Below, piece after piece: positions 1 through 8,216 of a stretch of DNA of 64,000 nucleotides. A program made the translations under genes and the position numbers. How positions within the stretch are numbered: position 1 is the first letter of the stretch; every line of letters begins with the position of its first letter. Under the pieces are notes generated by a model, which worked only from the letters and a program-made list of their open reading frames with translations, had not been told where the DNA came from and ran no database searches. Origin of the DNA: QZKY01 sp942492925 (GTDB taxonomy: Bacteria > Pseudomonadota > Gammaproteobacteria > Burkholderiales > Burkholderiaceae_D); NCBI GenBank assembly GCA_942492925.1, contig OW818641.1:1116001-1180000 (forward strand), in the 5' to 3' direction.

Positions 1-45
1 CGCTCTCGTACAAACACACTTTTTCTCTCGGAAACCGGAGGCGCC

Positions 46-540
46 ATGAATAAATCATTAAAAATATTGCAACTATTATTGGCCGGGCTACTGATTTCCT
101 GTACGACCCTGGACTATCCGCCGCCGAAAATGGGGATGTCTGAGCAGGAGCTTATCGTCAAAGCTGGGAAGCCTTCTGCGCAATATCAAGACGGCAAGGA
201 TAAGCTCCTGGAGTATTCCGGATACTGGGGACAGCAGACGTACATGGCCCGGTTTGGGGCGGACGGCCGCCTGAAATCCTGGGAACAGGTGCTGACCAGT
301 CCCAAATTTGCGACGGTGAAAGTGGGGCAGATGACCCGGCAGCAAGTGCAGCTGACCTTCGGCACCCCTGCTGAAACCATGGTGATGCCCTTCATGAAAG
401 ACGAAATCTGGTCGTATCGCTTCAAGGAACAAGGGGTCTGGAATTCGCTGATGCACATCCATTTCGACCAAGCCGGGGTGGTGCGAAAGATGTACACCGG
501 ACCCGATCCGCACTTTGACGATACACAACGCGGCCGGTAA
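46..540 (+). CDS. BamE/SmpA-like outer-membrane lipoprotein
   Basis: Small secreted lipoprotein of 164 residues. The N-terminus has a basic start, a hydrophobic stretch and a lipobox ending LLISC with the lipidated cysteine at about residue 19. The body contains two short repeats of the SmpA/OmlA (BamE-like) type: residues about 29-60 (GMSEQELIVKAGKPS) and about 92-125 (VGQMTRQQVQLTFGTPAE), each starting with a helix and ending in the G-x-P turn typical of this fold. Family knowledge places such proteins at the inner face of the outer membrane. True BamE has one such repeat and is about 110 residues long, so this is a relative and not BamE itself. A strong ribosome site (CCGGAGGCG) precedes the ATG. 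It stands alone, with a terminator just after it shared with leuA on the other strand. The substrate or partner is unknown. Confidence 0.8.
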   Translation: MNKSLKILQLLLAGLLISCTTLDYPPPKMGMSEQELIVKAGKPSAQYQDGKDKLLEYSGYWGQQTYMARFGADGRLKSWEQVLTSPKFATVKVGQMTRQQVQLTFGTPAETMVMPFMKDEIWSYRFKEQGVWNSLMHIHFDQAGVVRKMYTGPDPHFDDTQRGR

Positions 541-563
541 TTGCAGCCCTTCAAAAACGTCGT

Positions 564-602
564 AAAAAAACCTTCCCCCCTTTCGGGTGGGAAGGTTTTT
601 TA
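564..602. terminator. Bidirectional rho-independent terminator
   Basis: Hairpin with stem AAACCTTCCC/GGGAAGGTTT around a short GC loop, flanked by an A-run on the left and a T-run on the right. It can end both the lipoprotein transcript and leuA coming from the other strand. Confidence 0.9.
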
Positions 603-617
603 TTGCCAGGAGAACTA

Positions 618-2135
618 TCAGGCGGCGGCCGGAATCTTGGAGACGGCGTCGATGTAAGCTTCGACGGAAGCCGTAACGATATCCGAGTTGGCCGAAAAGC
701 CGTAGTAAACCTGACCGTTGTTTTCGACCTGGATGTGCACCTTGCCCACGTCGTCGGTGCCGCGATTGAAGGCCTGGATCAGGAATTCTTCGAGGTTGAC
801 CTGTTGTTTGAGAATTTCGCGCACGGCATTCAGCGAGGCATCGATCGGGCCGTTTCCGGCTGCGGTGGCGGTATGCGGTTCGTCATCGATGATCAAGCGC
901 ACGGTGGCCATCGGGATGGTGCTCTTGCCGCAGACCACTTGCAGATGATCGACGCGAATGCGGTTTGCGTTGACTTCATTGTCCGTGCCCGCGATCGTGC
1001 GCAAGTCTTCGTCGGAAACCGTTTTTTGTGCATCGGCCACCACGAGGAACTTGGTATAGGCTGCATCGAGCTCTTCCGGTTTGAGGTTGTAACCGAGGCG
1101 ACGGAGATGATGATCAAGCGCGGCGCGGCCGCTGCGGGCCGTCAGCACGATTGAGGAATCGGTGACACCGACATCCACTGGATCGATGATTTCATAGTTT
1201 TCGCGATTCTTGAGCATGCCGTCCTGATGGATACCGGACGAGTGCGCGAAGGCGTTACGACCAACGATGGCCTTGTTGGCTTGCACTGGCATGCGCATCA
1301 TGTTCGATACCATGCGCGAGAGTTTCATGATGCGCTTGGTATCGATGTCGGTATAGACCGGCATGTCCGTGTGGGATTTGACGATCATTACGATTTCTTC
1401 GAGCGAAGTATTGCCGGCGCGTTCGCCGATGCCGTTGATCGTACATTCGACCTGGCGCATGCCGTTCAACACGCCCGCGAGGGCGTTGGCGGTTGCCATG
1501 CCGAGGTCGTTGTGGCAGTGGGCGGACAGGATGGCTTTGTCGACGTTCTTGACGTTGTTCATCAAGTACTTGACCTTCTCGCCATACTCGTAAGGTGTGC
1601 AGTAGCCGGTGGTATCCGGGAGGTTGATTGTCGTCGCGCCAGCGGCAATCACGGCTTCAACCACTTGCGCGAGATATTCGTTGGGGGTGCGACCGGCGTC
1701 TTCCGCAAAAAACTCGACGTCATCGATGAAGCGGCGCGCATAAGACACGGCTTTGACGGCGCGCTCGATGATTTGTTCGGGCGTGGAGTTGAACTTGAAC
1801 TTGATGTGCAATGGCGACGTGCCAATGCCCGTGTGAATGCGGCCACGCTTCGCAAATTTGAGCGAGTCAATCGCAATATCGATGTCGCGTTCCTGCGCAC
1901 GCGTCAAGGCACTGATGATCGGCTTGGTCACCACTTTCGAGATTTCCATGACCGACTTGAAATCGCCGGGGCTGGACATCGGGAAACCGGCTTCAAGCAC
2001 ATCCACGCCCAGCAGCTCCAATTCCTTGGCGATCTCGATTTTTTCAATCGTGTTCAGCTGGCTGCCCGGGACTTGTTCTCCGTCGCGCAAGGTGGTGTCA
2101 AATATGACGAGTTTTTCTTTGGCTGCTGCGGTCAT
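618..2135 (-). CDS. leuA: 2-isopropylmalate synthase
   Basis: Condenses acetyl-CoA with 2-ketoisovalerate, the committed step of leucine synthesis, in the cytoplasm. The 505-residue protein starts with the family signature FDTTLRDGEQ, followed by the TIM barrel with HCHNDLGMATANAL (metal-binding histidines) and, after a linker, the C-terminal regulatory domain that binds leucine in feedback inhibition (last 120 residues, ending in DAVSKIPAAA). Length matches the usual 510-520. The ATG at 2135 was chosen because AAAGGAG lies seven bases ahead; the open frame extends 33 codons further upstream but that part has no homology and overlaps the leader region. psd and pssA lie upstream on the same strand, an order common in Betaproteobacteria. 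A candidate leader peptide and promoter precede it, so leucine supply may control expression. Confidence 0.97.
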   Translation of the reverse strand: MTAAAKEKLVIFDTTLRDGEQVPGSQLNTIEKIEIAKELELLGVDVLEAGFPMSSPGDFKSVMEISKVVTKPIISALTRAQERDIDIAIDSLKFAKRGRIHTGIGTSPLHIKFKFNSTPEQIIERAVKAVSYARRFIDDVEFFAEDAGRTPNEYLAQVVEAVIAAGATTINLPDTTGYCTPYEYGEKVKYLMNNVKNVDKAILSAHCHNDLGMATANALAGVLNGMRQVECTINGIGERAGNTSLEEIVMIVKSHTDMPVYTDIDTKRIMKLSRMVSNMMRMPVQANKAIVGRNAFAHSSGIHQDGMLKNRENYEIIDPVDVGVTDSSIVLTARSGRAALDHHLRRLGYNLKPEELDAAYTKFLVVADAQKTVSDEDLRTIAGTDNEVNANRIRVDHLQVVCGKSTIPMATVRLIIDDEPHTATAAGNGPIDASLNAVREILKQQVNLEEFLIQAFNRGTDDVGKVHIQVENNGQVYYGFSANSDIVTASVEAYIDAVSKIPAAA

Positions 2136-2265
2136 TATATTGCTCCTTTGCTTGATTCTGGTCGTTATGATAACTGAATGCTGAATACTTTTCGCCCTGC
2201 CCTTGCCTGAGTTGGCATGAGCGCGGTACGGCACGAATTGTGGAAGTAGGGAGAGTTAGCGCGCG

Positions 2266-2352
2266 TTAGCGAGCTAGTAGCAGAGATAGCAGCACGCCTT
2301 GGATCGGGCTGCTGCTTGAATCGGTAGCGGGAATGTGGGTGGTCTTGAACAT
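2266..2352 (-). CDS. leuL: Candidate leucine-rich leader peptide of leuA
   Basis: A 28-codon open frame 130 bases ahead of leuA, reading MFKTTHIPATDSSSSPIQGV and then LLSLLLAR. Five of the last eight codons are leucine, and three of these are CTA, a codon little used in neighbouring genes. That is the layout of an attenuation leader, and Escherichia coli leuL is also 28 residues long. A 7-bp hairpin (AGCAGCA/TGCTGCT, 2288-2316) lies inside the frame. No classical GC hairpin with a T-run is visible between this frame and leuA, so the control could be Rho-dependent or act on leuA translation. There is no clear Shine-Dalgarno site; the predicted transcript starts almost at the ATG. Confidence 0.6.
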   Translation of the reverse strand: MFKTTHIPATDSSSSPIQGVLLSLLLAR

Positions 2353-2360
2353 ACGGTGAC

Positions 2361-2389
2361 ACTATATGCCTATTCCGGGAAACCCGCAA
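2361..2389 (-). promoter_or_regulatory. Candidate sigma-70 promoter of leuL-leuA
   Basis: On the minus strand, TTGCGG (2384-2389) and TATAGT (2361-2366) are separated by exactly 17 bases. The expected transcription start falls about two bases before the leader ATG at 2352, which would make the leader peptide mRNA leaderless or nearly so. Confidence 0.5.
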
Positions 2390-2446
2390 CCGAGGTGCTA
2401 AAACACACTCTCTCCCACCCGTTTTTGCTTGCTCTCCCAGCACACT

Positions 2447-3277
2447 TTAGCCCTGGCCAGTTTCCTTGATGTCGACATCTTCCGGCTTGGTTTGAACGAT
2501 GCTGACGGGTTTGCCTTTGGCCAAGTGCCAAAAATAGATCAGATACCCCGACAGACCGTACAAGAGAAACAGTCCAAACATGACTTTAGGCGGGTCGCTC
2601 ATGATCAGGACAAAAACCAGCACGATCACGAATACGGCAATGAAGGGAACCGATTTTCGGAAATTGATGTCCTTAAAACTGTAGAAGGGGACATTCGTGA
2701 CCATGGTCAGTCCTGCGAAGAGCGTGAGCGCCCAGGAAAGCCAGCAGAAATTGGCGCCCGCAAAATGCATGTCATCCATCATGAGCACAAAGCCGGCCAC
2801 AATGGCCGCGGCCGCCGGGCTGGGCAAGCCCTGGAAGTAACGTTTGTCCACGACGGCGATATTGGTGTTGAAGCGGGCCAGTCGTAACGCCGCACCGGCG
2901 CAATAAATGAAGGCGGCCATCCAGCCCAGCTTCCCCATGCCTTTGAGCGACCACTCGTAAATGACCAGCGCGGGGGCGGCGCCGAAAGACACCATGTCGG
3001 ACAGGCTGTCGTACTGCGCGCCAAATTCGCTTTGCGTGCGCGTCAGTCGGGCCACGCGGCCATCCAGACTGTCCAGCACCATGCCCACAAAAATAGCAAT
3101 GGTCGCGTTATCGAAGCGGTGGTTCATGGCCATCACGATGGCGAAGAAACCGCAAAACAGCGCCGCTGTTGTGAAAGCATTCGGCAAGAGATAGATGCCG
3201 CGTCTGCGTAAAGAGGTTGGTTGACGTGTCATGGGTGTCGTTGCGGGCGTTGTGTTTTCCGGTTGGGGGGCGGACAT
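2447..3277 (-). CDS. pssA: CDP-diacylglycerol--serine O-phosphatidyltransferase
   Basis: Inner-membrane enzyme that makes phosphatidylserine from CDP-diacylglycerol and serine. The 276-residue protein carries the full CDP-alcohol phosphatidyltransferase signature at about residues 69-94: DSLDGRVAR followed by a Gx3Dx3D element (GAQYDSLSD). There are about seven hydrophobic segments, the first (LLPNAFTTAALFCGFFAIV) just before the catalytic motif. The first ~28 residues are polar and Pro/Thr-rich, probably disordered. It begins four bases after the psd stop codon, so the two are co-transcribed and probably translationally coupled; the next enzyme of the pathway, Psd, is upstream in the same operon. 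This is the membrane (type II) form, not the soluble enterobacterial PssA. Confidence 0.96.
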   Translation of the reverse strand: MSAPQPENTTPATTPMTRQPTSLRRRGIYLLPNAFTTAALFCGFFAIVMAMNHRFDNATIAIFVGMVLDSLDGRVARLTRTQSEFGAQYDSLSDMVSFGAAPALVIYEWSLKGMGKLGWMAAFIYCAGAALRLARFNTNIAVVDKRYFQGLPSPAAAAIVAGFVLMMDDMHFAGANFCWLSWALTLFAGLTMVTNVPFYSFKDINFRKSVPFIAVFVIVLVFVLIMSDPPKVMFGLFLLYGLSGYLIYFWHLAKGKPVSIVQTKPEDVDIKETGQG

Positions 3278-3280
3278 ATA

Positions 3281-3918
3281 TCAGAGTTCCGCCAAAATGG
3301 TTTCGGTCGCTGATACCTTGTCGCCCACCGTGACTTTGGGGGTGGCAGTGGTCGGCAGGTACACGTCGACGCGCGAACCAAAACGAATAAAACCATAACG
3401 CTGACCGCGGTGCATCACATCGCCCGGTTTGACGTAGCAGAGAATGCGACGCGCAATTAATCCCGCCACTTGCACGAAGGAGACGCTGACGCCATTCGGC
3501 GTCATAACCGAGACCGCATTGCGCTCGTTTTCGGTCGAGGCTTTATCAAACGCGGCGTTGACGAATTTCCCGGGGAGTATTGCACGTCTTGAATCGTGCC
3601 ATCGACCGGCATGCGGTTGGAATGCACGTTAAAGACATTCATGAACACGCTGATCTTGAGCGTTTCATTGCCGGAAAACGGATCGGGGGCTTTTTCGATG
3701 ACCACAATCCGGCCATCTGCAGGCGAGAGGACGGCTTTGGAATTAAACGGGATGACACGCGGCGGATCGCGGAAAAACTGCAGCACAAACAGAGCGATGA
3801 TCCAGAGCGGGATAGACCACCATCCGCAAAAATAGTGGACAACGACGGCCAAAAGTACGGCAATAAACAGGAAAGGCCAGCCTTCGCGGGCAATGAGGGG
3901 GTGCGGATAGTTGTTCAA
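3281..3918 (-). pseudogene. psd: Phosphatidylserine decarboxylase, reading frame interrupted by a -1 shift
   Basis: Converts phosphatidylserine to phosphatidylethanolamine; short PSD-A type that cleaves itself at a Gly-Ser bond. The N-terminal part (3918-3502, TTG start after CCGGAG) carries the membrane segments, the SPADGRIVVIE motif and NVHSNRMPVDG. The C-terminal part (VQVAGLIARRI... RFGSRVDVYLP, containing the GS cleavage site) lies in the -1 frame. The frames join near 3566-3574: reading one base back after CCG-GGA gives SPG-KFVNAAFDKASTENER, the sequence expected of the family. The joined product would be 212 residues, the normal length, so exactly one base is missing. The junction is also a GGGAAAT heptamer (X-XXY-YYZ pattern). 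Sequencing error, a recent mutation or frameshifting are all possible; psd is usually essential, so a working product of some kind is likely. Confidence 0.85.
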
Positions 3919-4193
3919 GGTTGCTCCGGGTGCAATAAAGCTGTTAGGTATGAAACAGCATTATATGTGTTCTTCAGCAGGAATATTCTGTCCTGCGCAA
4001 GATGAATTCCATCAAACCACATTTTATGGTCACATCCTTTTAGAGTAAGCCTGTTTTGGCGAAAATGACCGTCTGAATCGTCCATTTTTCAGTCAAACGG
4101 GAAGTCGAGCCTGCATCGTCTTCAGACGTTCGGCATGACCTTCCTGCGATCTCTCGCGAAGCGCTGAACGGTTTTTACGAGATTCCCTGCCAA
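3919..4193. other. Intergenic region upstream of psd
   Basis: About 275 bases with no supported gene. On the minus strand a TATAAT box (3960-3965) with a poor -35 could serve psd-pssA. I see no terminator for the PEBP gene and no remnant of ilvC, which is often upstream of psd in Betaproteobacteria. Confidence 0.4.
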
Positions 4194-4670
4194 TTATTTC
4201 GTCAACTTGTAAAGACCGATCAATTCCGTGTAGGCCAGTACATGTCCTTCAATGCGGGCCAGAACTTCGGTTTTTGTGGGCGCGTGCATGTCGGGTAGCA
4301 CGGTATCGACGGCATACAGTTTGTGGAAATAGCGGTGTGTGCCAACGGGCGGGCAGGGGCCATTGTATCCAACATTTTTGCGATCATTGATACCGATCAA
4401 GGTGCCTTGTGGCAGTTCAACATCCGTCACACCAGCGAGCAAACGACCGGCGACGGGCGGCAGGTTGTAGAGCACCCAATGAACCCAGGTCATTTTGGGG
4501 GCAGCCGGATCGGGGGCGTCCGGGTCATCCACAATCAGCACCAGACTTTTCGTACCAGGCGGCGGCGCGTTCCAGGCCAGCGGCGGCGAAATGTTTTTCC
4601 CTTCGCAAGTGTGTTCGGGGGGGAGGGTAGTGTTGTGTCGGAATGCAGGGGAGGTGAGCGAGAGCGACAT
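4194..4670 (-). CDS. YbhB/YbcL-family PEBP-like protein
   Basis: Cytoplasmic phosphatidylethanolamine-binding-protein fold, 158 residues from the ATG at 4670, which follows AAAGGA. Family motifs are intact: SPPLAWNAPPPGTKSLVLIV, DDPDAP and WVHWVLYNLP form the anion-binding pocket, and GYNGPCPPVGTHRYFHKLYA is the conserved P-x-G-x-H-R-Y segment. There is no signal peptide. The open frame extends 19 codons upstream but without a ribosome site. The bacterial family has no settled role; a ligand-binding or inhibitor function is inferred from the eukaryotic Raf-kinase inhibitor relatives. It stands alone between psd and a divergent 5'-nucleotidase gene. Confidence 0.9.
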   Translation of the reverse strand: MSLSLTSPAFRHNTTLPPEHTCEGKNISPPLAWNAPPPGTKSLVLIVDDPDAPDPAAPKMTWVHWVLYNLPPVAGRLLAGVTDVELPQGTLIGINDRKNVGYNGPCPPVGTHRYFHKLYAVDTVLPDMHAPTKTEVLARIEGHVLAYTELIGLYKLTK

Positions 4671-4784
4671 GAAGCGCGTCCTTTCTTCAGTGAGGCGTTG
4701 AGCGGTCATGGGGATTGACCCAATCATAGCGGAAAATTCTTGCGATAAGCGATAATAGACAATGCCAATAATATGGGGGGGGAA

Positions 4785-6581
4785 ATGTCCAAGTTCAGGC
4801 GATCATGGTGGAGTGTTCTGGTCCTCGTCGCCAGTTTTTTGCTGGCCTCGTGTGCGACGACCGACCGATCCGTCGATACCGTGACGGTCTCGCTGGTCAG
4901 TTTTAACGATTTTCACGGCAATCTTTTGCCCCCCGATACGGGTGCCGTCGTTGATGATCCCGAAACGGGCCAGTCGGTCAGAGTCCCGGCGGGCGGTATC
5001 GCGTACTTATCCACGCTGGTCAAGCAATTGAAAGCCCAAAATCCCGGCAACACGCTTGTTGTGGCGGCGGGCGACTTGATCAGCGGATCGCCGCAGGTAT
5101 CGGGCATGTTTCACGATGAGCCGACGATTGATGCACTGAACATGATGGGGCTGGACGTGTCGGCTGTGGGTAATCACGAATTCGATCGCGGCAAGGAGGA
5201 ATTGCTGCGCATGCAGTATGGCGGTTGTCATCCGAAATCGGCAGACGGAACGCGCGGCATCGTCGGCGTGGATACCTGCATGAACAAAGGGAAGTTCGGT
5301 GGCGCGACATTCCGCTATCTGGCGGCCAACGTGATCGATCAAAAAACGGGTAAGACCTTGTTCTTGCCCTATGTGATCCGCACGGTGGGTGGCGTGAAAA
5401 TCGGGTTCATTGGCGTGACCCTCAAGGAAACGCCTGCCGCCGTCATTCCGTCAGGTGTCGTTGGCCTGAAATTTGAAGATGAAGCCAAGACAATTAACCA
5501 ACTGGTTCCGGTGTTGCAACAACAGGGTGTGGATGTCATTGTGGTGCTGATGCACCAAGGGGCAGCCACGGCGGCGGAAGTGGTGAATGACAAATCCTGT
5601 CCCGGATTCAATGGCGATGCGCTCAAGATCATCGACCGCATGGACGCTGCGGTGAACGTCGTGATTACCGGTCATACCCACGAAGAATTTATTTGCGAAC
5701 GATACGGAAAATTGGTCACGCAAGCCGGTCATTACGGACGGTTGGTAACCAAGATCGATATTGTGCTCAACGAAAAGACGCGGCAAATAATCGACATGGA
5801 CGCGACCAACCATGTCACGGTCAATGACACGATGGCTCGAGATGCCAACAAGCAGCCGGTGCCTTTGCCCGAGCCGTATGAGATGCTGACCAAAGATCCC
5901 GTGATGGACAAGCTGGTGCAGCGTTACGCCAAGCTGACGGAAAAACGCGCGAAAGTGGTGGTGGCGAATATCGGCGGACCTTTCGATCGCAAGCAGAATG
6001 CCGCTGGGGAAAGCACGCTGGCCGCCATGCTGGCCGATGCCTATCTGGATGTCACCGCCCAGGCTTCCTATGGGGCGAACGCGGCGAAAATCGCCTTCGT
6101 CAATCCCGGTGGCATTCGCAGCGATTTGACCGCCAGCCTGAAAGTGACGAATGGCCATCTGTATCGCGTGCATCCCTTCGGCAACAATATGGTGACAATG
6201 AATTTGACCGGCGATCAGATTCGTCGCGTGCTGGAGCAGCAATGGGAAAGTCCGCAACCGGAAGGCGGACGGGTGTTGGGCGTATCGGCAGGGTTTACCT
6301 ACATATGGGATGCTAACCGTCCGGCACGCGCAGCGCCGGGTCACGGAAATCGCATCGTGGCCGGTTCGATGAAGTTGCATGGTCAGCCGATTGATCCGCA
6401 CAAGTCTTATCGCGTTACCGTCAACGCTTTCATGTCATCGGGTGGCGACAATTTCACCGTCTTTACGGAGGGAAAAAAGCTTCAGGATGGTGCGGTGGAT
6501 CTGGATGCCTTAACGACGTATCTGCGGGCGAAACAGCCGCTGTCGCCTCCTGTACTTAACCGTATTCAACGCTTGAATTGA
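4785..6581 (+). CDS. 5'-nucleotidase / UDP-sugar hydrolase family lipoprotein
   Basis: Exported metallophosphoesterase that releases nucleosides from nucleotides outside the inner membrane. The 598-residue protein begins with a lipoprotein signal ending LLASC (lipid cysteine at residue 23). The N-terminal metallophosphoesterase domain shows NDFHGN (41-46), GDLISGS, GNHEFDRG and GHTHEEF, which together bind the two metal ions. The C-terminal nucleotidase domain has NPGGIRSDL (nucleotide recognition) and SSGGDNFTVF near the end. Start ATG at 4785 follows a G-rich ribosome site; four further codons upstream are open. No terminator is seen before the next gene. It may scavenge extracellular nucleotides as a purine or phosphate source, which would fit the PRPP-related genes downstream, but that link is inference. 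Confidence 0.93.
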   Translation: MSKFRRSWWSVLVLVASFLLASCATTDRSVDTVTVSLVSFNDFHGNLLPPDTGAVVDDPETGQSVRVPAGGIAYLSTLVKQLKAQNPGNTLVVAAGDLISGSPQVSGMFHDEPTIDALNMMGLDVSAVGNHEFDRGKEELLRMQYGGCHPKSADGTRGIVGVDTCMNKGKFGGATFRYLAANVIDQKTGKTLFLPYVIRTVGGVKIGFIGVTLKETPAAVIPSGVVGLKFEDEAKTINQLVPVLQQQGVDVIVVLMHQGAATAAEVVNDKSCPGFNGDALKIIDRMDAAVNVVITGHTHEEFICERYGKLVTQAGHYGRLVTKIDIVLNEKTRQIIDMDATNHVTVNDTMARDANKQPVPLPEPYEMLTKDPVMDKLVQRYAKLTEKRAKVVVANIGGPFDRKQNAAGESTLAAMLADAYLDVTAQASYGANAAKIAFVNPGGIRSDLTASLKVTNGHLYRVHPFGNNMVTMNLTGDQIRRVLEQQWESPQPEGGRVLGVSAGFTYIWDANRPARAAPGHGNRIVAGSMKLHGQPIDPHKSYRVTVNAFMSSGGDNFTVFTEGKKLQDGAVDLDALTTYLRAKQPLSPPVLNRIQRLN

Positions 6582-6649
6582 AAAGGCGAATTTGTATTAG
6601 AATTCCGTTCCCTCATCAATGAACCGTTTGTTAAGTAAGGAGTAAAAAC

Positions 6650-7219
6650 ATGTCAGGACATGGTTTTCACGTACACGGGCCGCATGATCACGAAGTGGAG
6701 CACGTGGCGCATGGCGGCGACGCCTTTTCCAGCCGGATTGCGGTGATGACCGCTATTCTGGCCACCATTGGCGCTTTGTTTGGTTATATGGGAGGCGCGA
6801 CCCAAGCGGATGCGGCGATGTTCAAGAACAATGCCGCGATCAAGAAAACGGAAGCCTCCAACCAGTGGAACTACTATCAGGCCAAGTCGAACAAGCAGAA
6901 TCTTGCGGAGCTGGCGATGGTATTGCCGGGGGTGAGCAAGACCAAGTATAAAGAAGAAGTGGATCGCTACAAGGCAGAAAAGACGGCGATCAAGGCTGAT
7001 GCCGAAAAACTCGAAGCGGCATCGCATGATTTTGACGTGAAATCAGACAAGAGCATGCATGAGCATCACCGCTGGGCACAGGCCACCACGGCGATTCAGG
7101 TGGCAATTGCGCTGGCCGCCATCACTTTGCTGACGCGCAAGAAGTGGCTGAACTACGGTTCCTACGGTGTGGGGATTGTGGGGGTGATACTGGGCATACT
7201 CGCGGCATTGCACATATAA
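6650..7219 (+). CDS. DUF4337-family membrane protein
   Basis: Protein of 189 residues with a His-rich N-terminus (HGFHVHGPHDHEVEHVAHGG), a first membrane helix at about 29-50, a long charged middle region (55-140, probably coiled coil, rich in Lys/Ala/Glu) and two closely spaced C-terminal membrane helices (about 143-160 and 169-187). This matches the DUF4337 layout, whose function is not known. The initial His cluster could bind metal, but this is only a composition argument. ATG follows AAGGAG. TTGAAT and TATTAG about 16 bases apart (roughly 6573-6600) could be its promoter. A strong terminator follows downstream, so it is probably a single-gene transcript. Confidence 0.85.
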   Translation: MSGHGFHVHGPHDHEVEHVAHGGDAFSSRIAVMTAILATIGALFGYMGGATQADAAMFKNNAAIKKTEASNQWNYYQAKSNKQNLAELAMVLPGVSKTKYKEEVDRYKAEKTAIKADAEKLEAASHDFDVKSDKSMHEHHRWAQATTAIQVAIALAAITLLTRKKWLNYGSYGVGIVGVILGILAALHI

Positions 7220-7320
7220 CCGTCTTCTGCTGAAGCCGATAACCGCTGCATGGCCTTGTTCTCGACGCCAGCAGGAAGCCGGAAAAGGACGCAGCATTTA
7301 TTGCTGTGCCAGGCGATATA

Positions 7321-7350
7321 AAAAACGGGGTCAAGCGACCCCGTTTTTTA
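7321..7350. terminator. Bidirectional rho-independent terminator
   Basis: AAAAACGGGGTC-AAGC-GACCCCGTTTTT: eight-base GC stem flanked by A- and T-runs. It serves the DUF4337 gene and the convergent nitroreductase gene. Confidence 0.92.
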
Positions 7351-7370
7351 TTGAGACGTGATTGGCTCGT

Positions 7371-8111
7371 TTATTTTTCGAGCGTAAACCCCTGCTTGAT
7401 CGCGACAGGTTTGGTGGTCGGGTTGTAAATGACCTTGTAACGCCTTGCCGTATTCTCTGTCCACGATTGCCCATCCGTGCGGCCCAGCGATTTCCAGTAA
7501 TCCATCAATTCCGTGTTGTATGCCGCAATGGTGGTCTTGTCCGGCACACCGTGCCATTGCTCATCGTGGCGGAAAGTATTGCCCGGCAAACGCGGCTTGA
7601 GCGGCGGTTCGGAAGCGAAGTGGCCGATGCAGCAACCGATGAAGGGGAAGGTCAGCGGCGGCAGCCCGAGCAAATCGATCATGCCTTGCAGGCTGTTACG
7701 AATGCCGCCGATCATCACGGCGCCCAGACCGAGTGCGCGCGCGGCAGCGGAGAGTGTTGTGACGACGATGCCGGCATCCAGTGCGCCGACAGCGAAACCT
7801 TCCAGGCTCTCCTGAATGACTTGCTTTCCCCCCGCAAACTCAACGGCGGCTTGCGTCTTGGCAAAGTCCGCCACGACGCAGATGAAAACCGGCGCTTTGG
7901 CCACCCATTCCTGATTGCCGGCGAACGCCGCAATTTTTGCGCGCTTGGCCGGGTCGCGCACGACGATGAGCGAGCTCACTTGCGCGTGGATTGATGACGG
8001 CGCGCGCTGTGCTGCGGCGATGATGGCATCCAGATCGGCATCGCTCACGGGTTGGTCCGTGAAGTCGCGATAGCTGCGGTGAGTCATCAATAAATTCAGG
8101 GCGGGGTTCAT
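7371..8111 (-). CDS. NfsA/FRP-type NAD(P)H-dependent nitroreductase
   Basis: FMN-dependent oxidoreductase of the nitroreductase fold, 246 residues, cytosolic. MTHRSYRDFTDQPV near the N-terminus is the FMN-phosphate binding motif, AAQRAPSSIHAQ and GLGAVMIGGIRN contribute to the flavin site, and the C-terminal 50 residues extend across the partner subunit as in NfsA. Family members reduce nitroaromatics, quinones or free flavin. The ATG at 8111 was chosen because CGGAGCG lies ahead; the frame stays open 99 codons further but that part overlaps the divergent arfB promoter region and has no homology. Monocistronic with a terminator at its 3' end. The natural substrate cannot be told from sequence. 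Confidence 0.9.
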   Translation of the reverse strand: MNPALNLLMTHRSYRDFTDQPVSDADLDAIIAAAQRAPSSIHAQVSSLIVVRDPAKRAKIAAFAGNQEWVAKAPVFICVVADFAKTQAAVEFAGGKQVIQESLEGFAVGALDAGIVVTTLSAAARALGLGAVMIGGIRNSLQGMIDLLGLPPLTFPFIGCCIGHFASEPPLKPRLPGNTFRHDEQWHGVPDKTTIAAYNTELMDYWKSLGRTDGQSWTENTARRYKVIYNPTTKPVAIKQGFTLEK

Positions 8112-8216
8112 ACGGGCGCTCCGTTTGGAAGAAAAGAGAAAGGAATATTTTATATCGCGAGCCCTATTTTGGCAGATAAAGATGGGTATCGGCGATAATG
8201 TTTCCACTCCTGTTGA

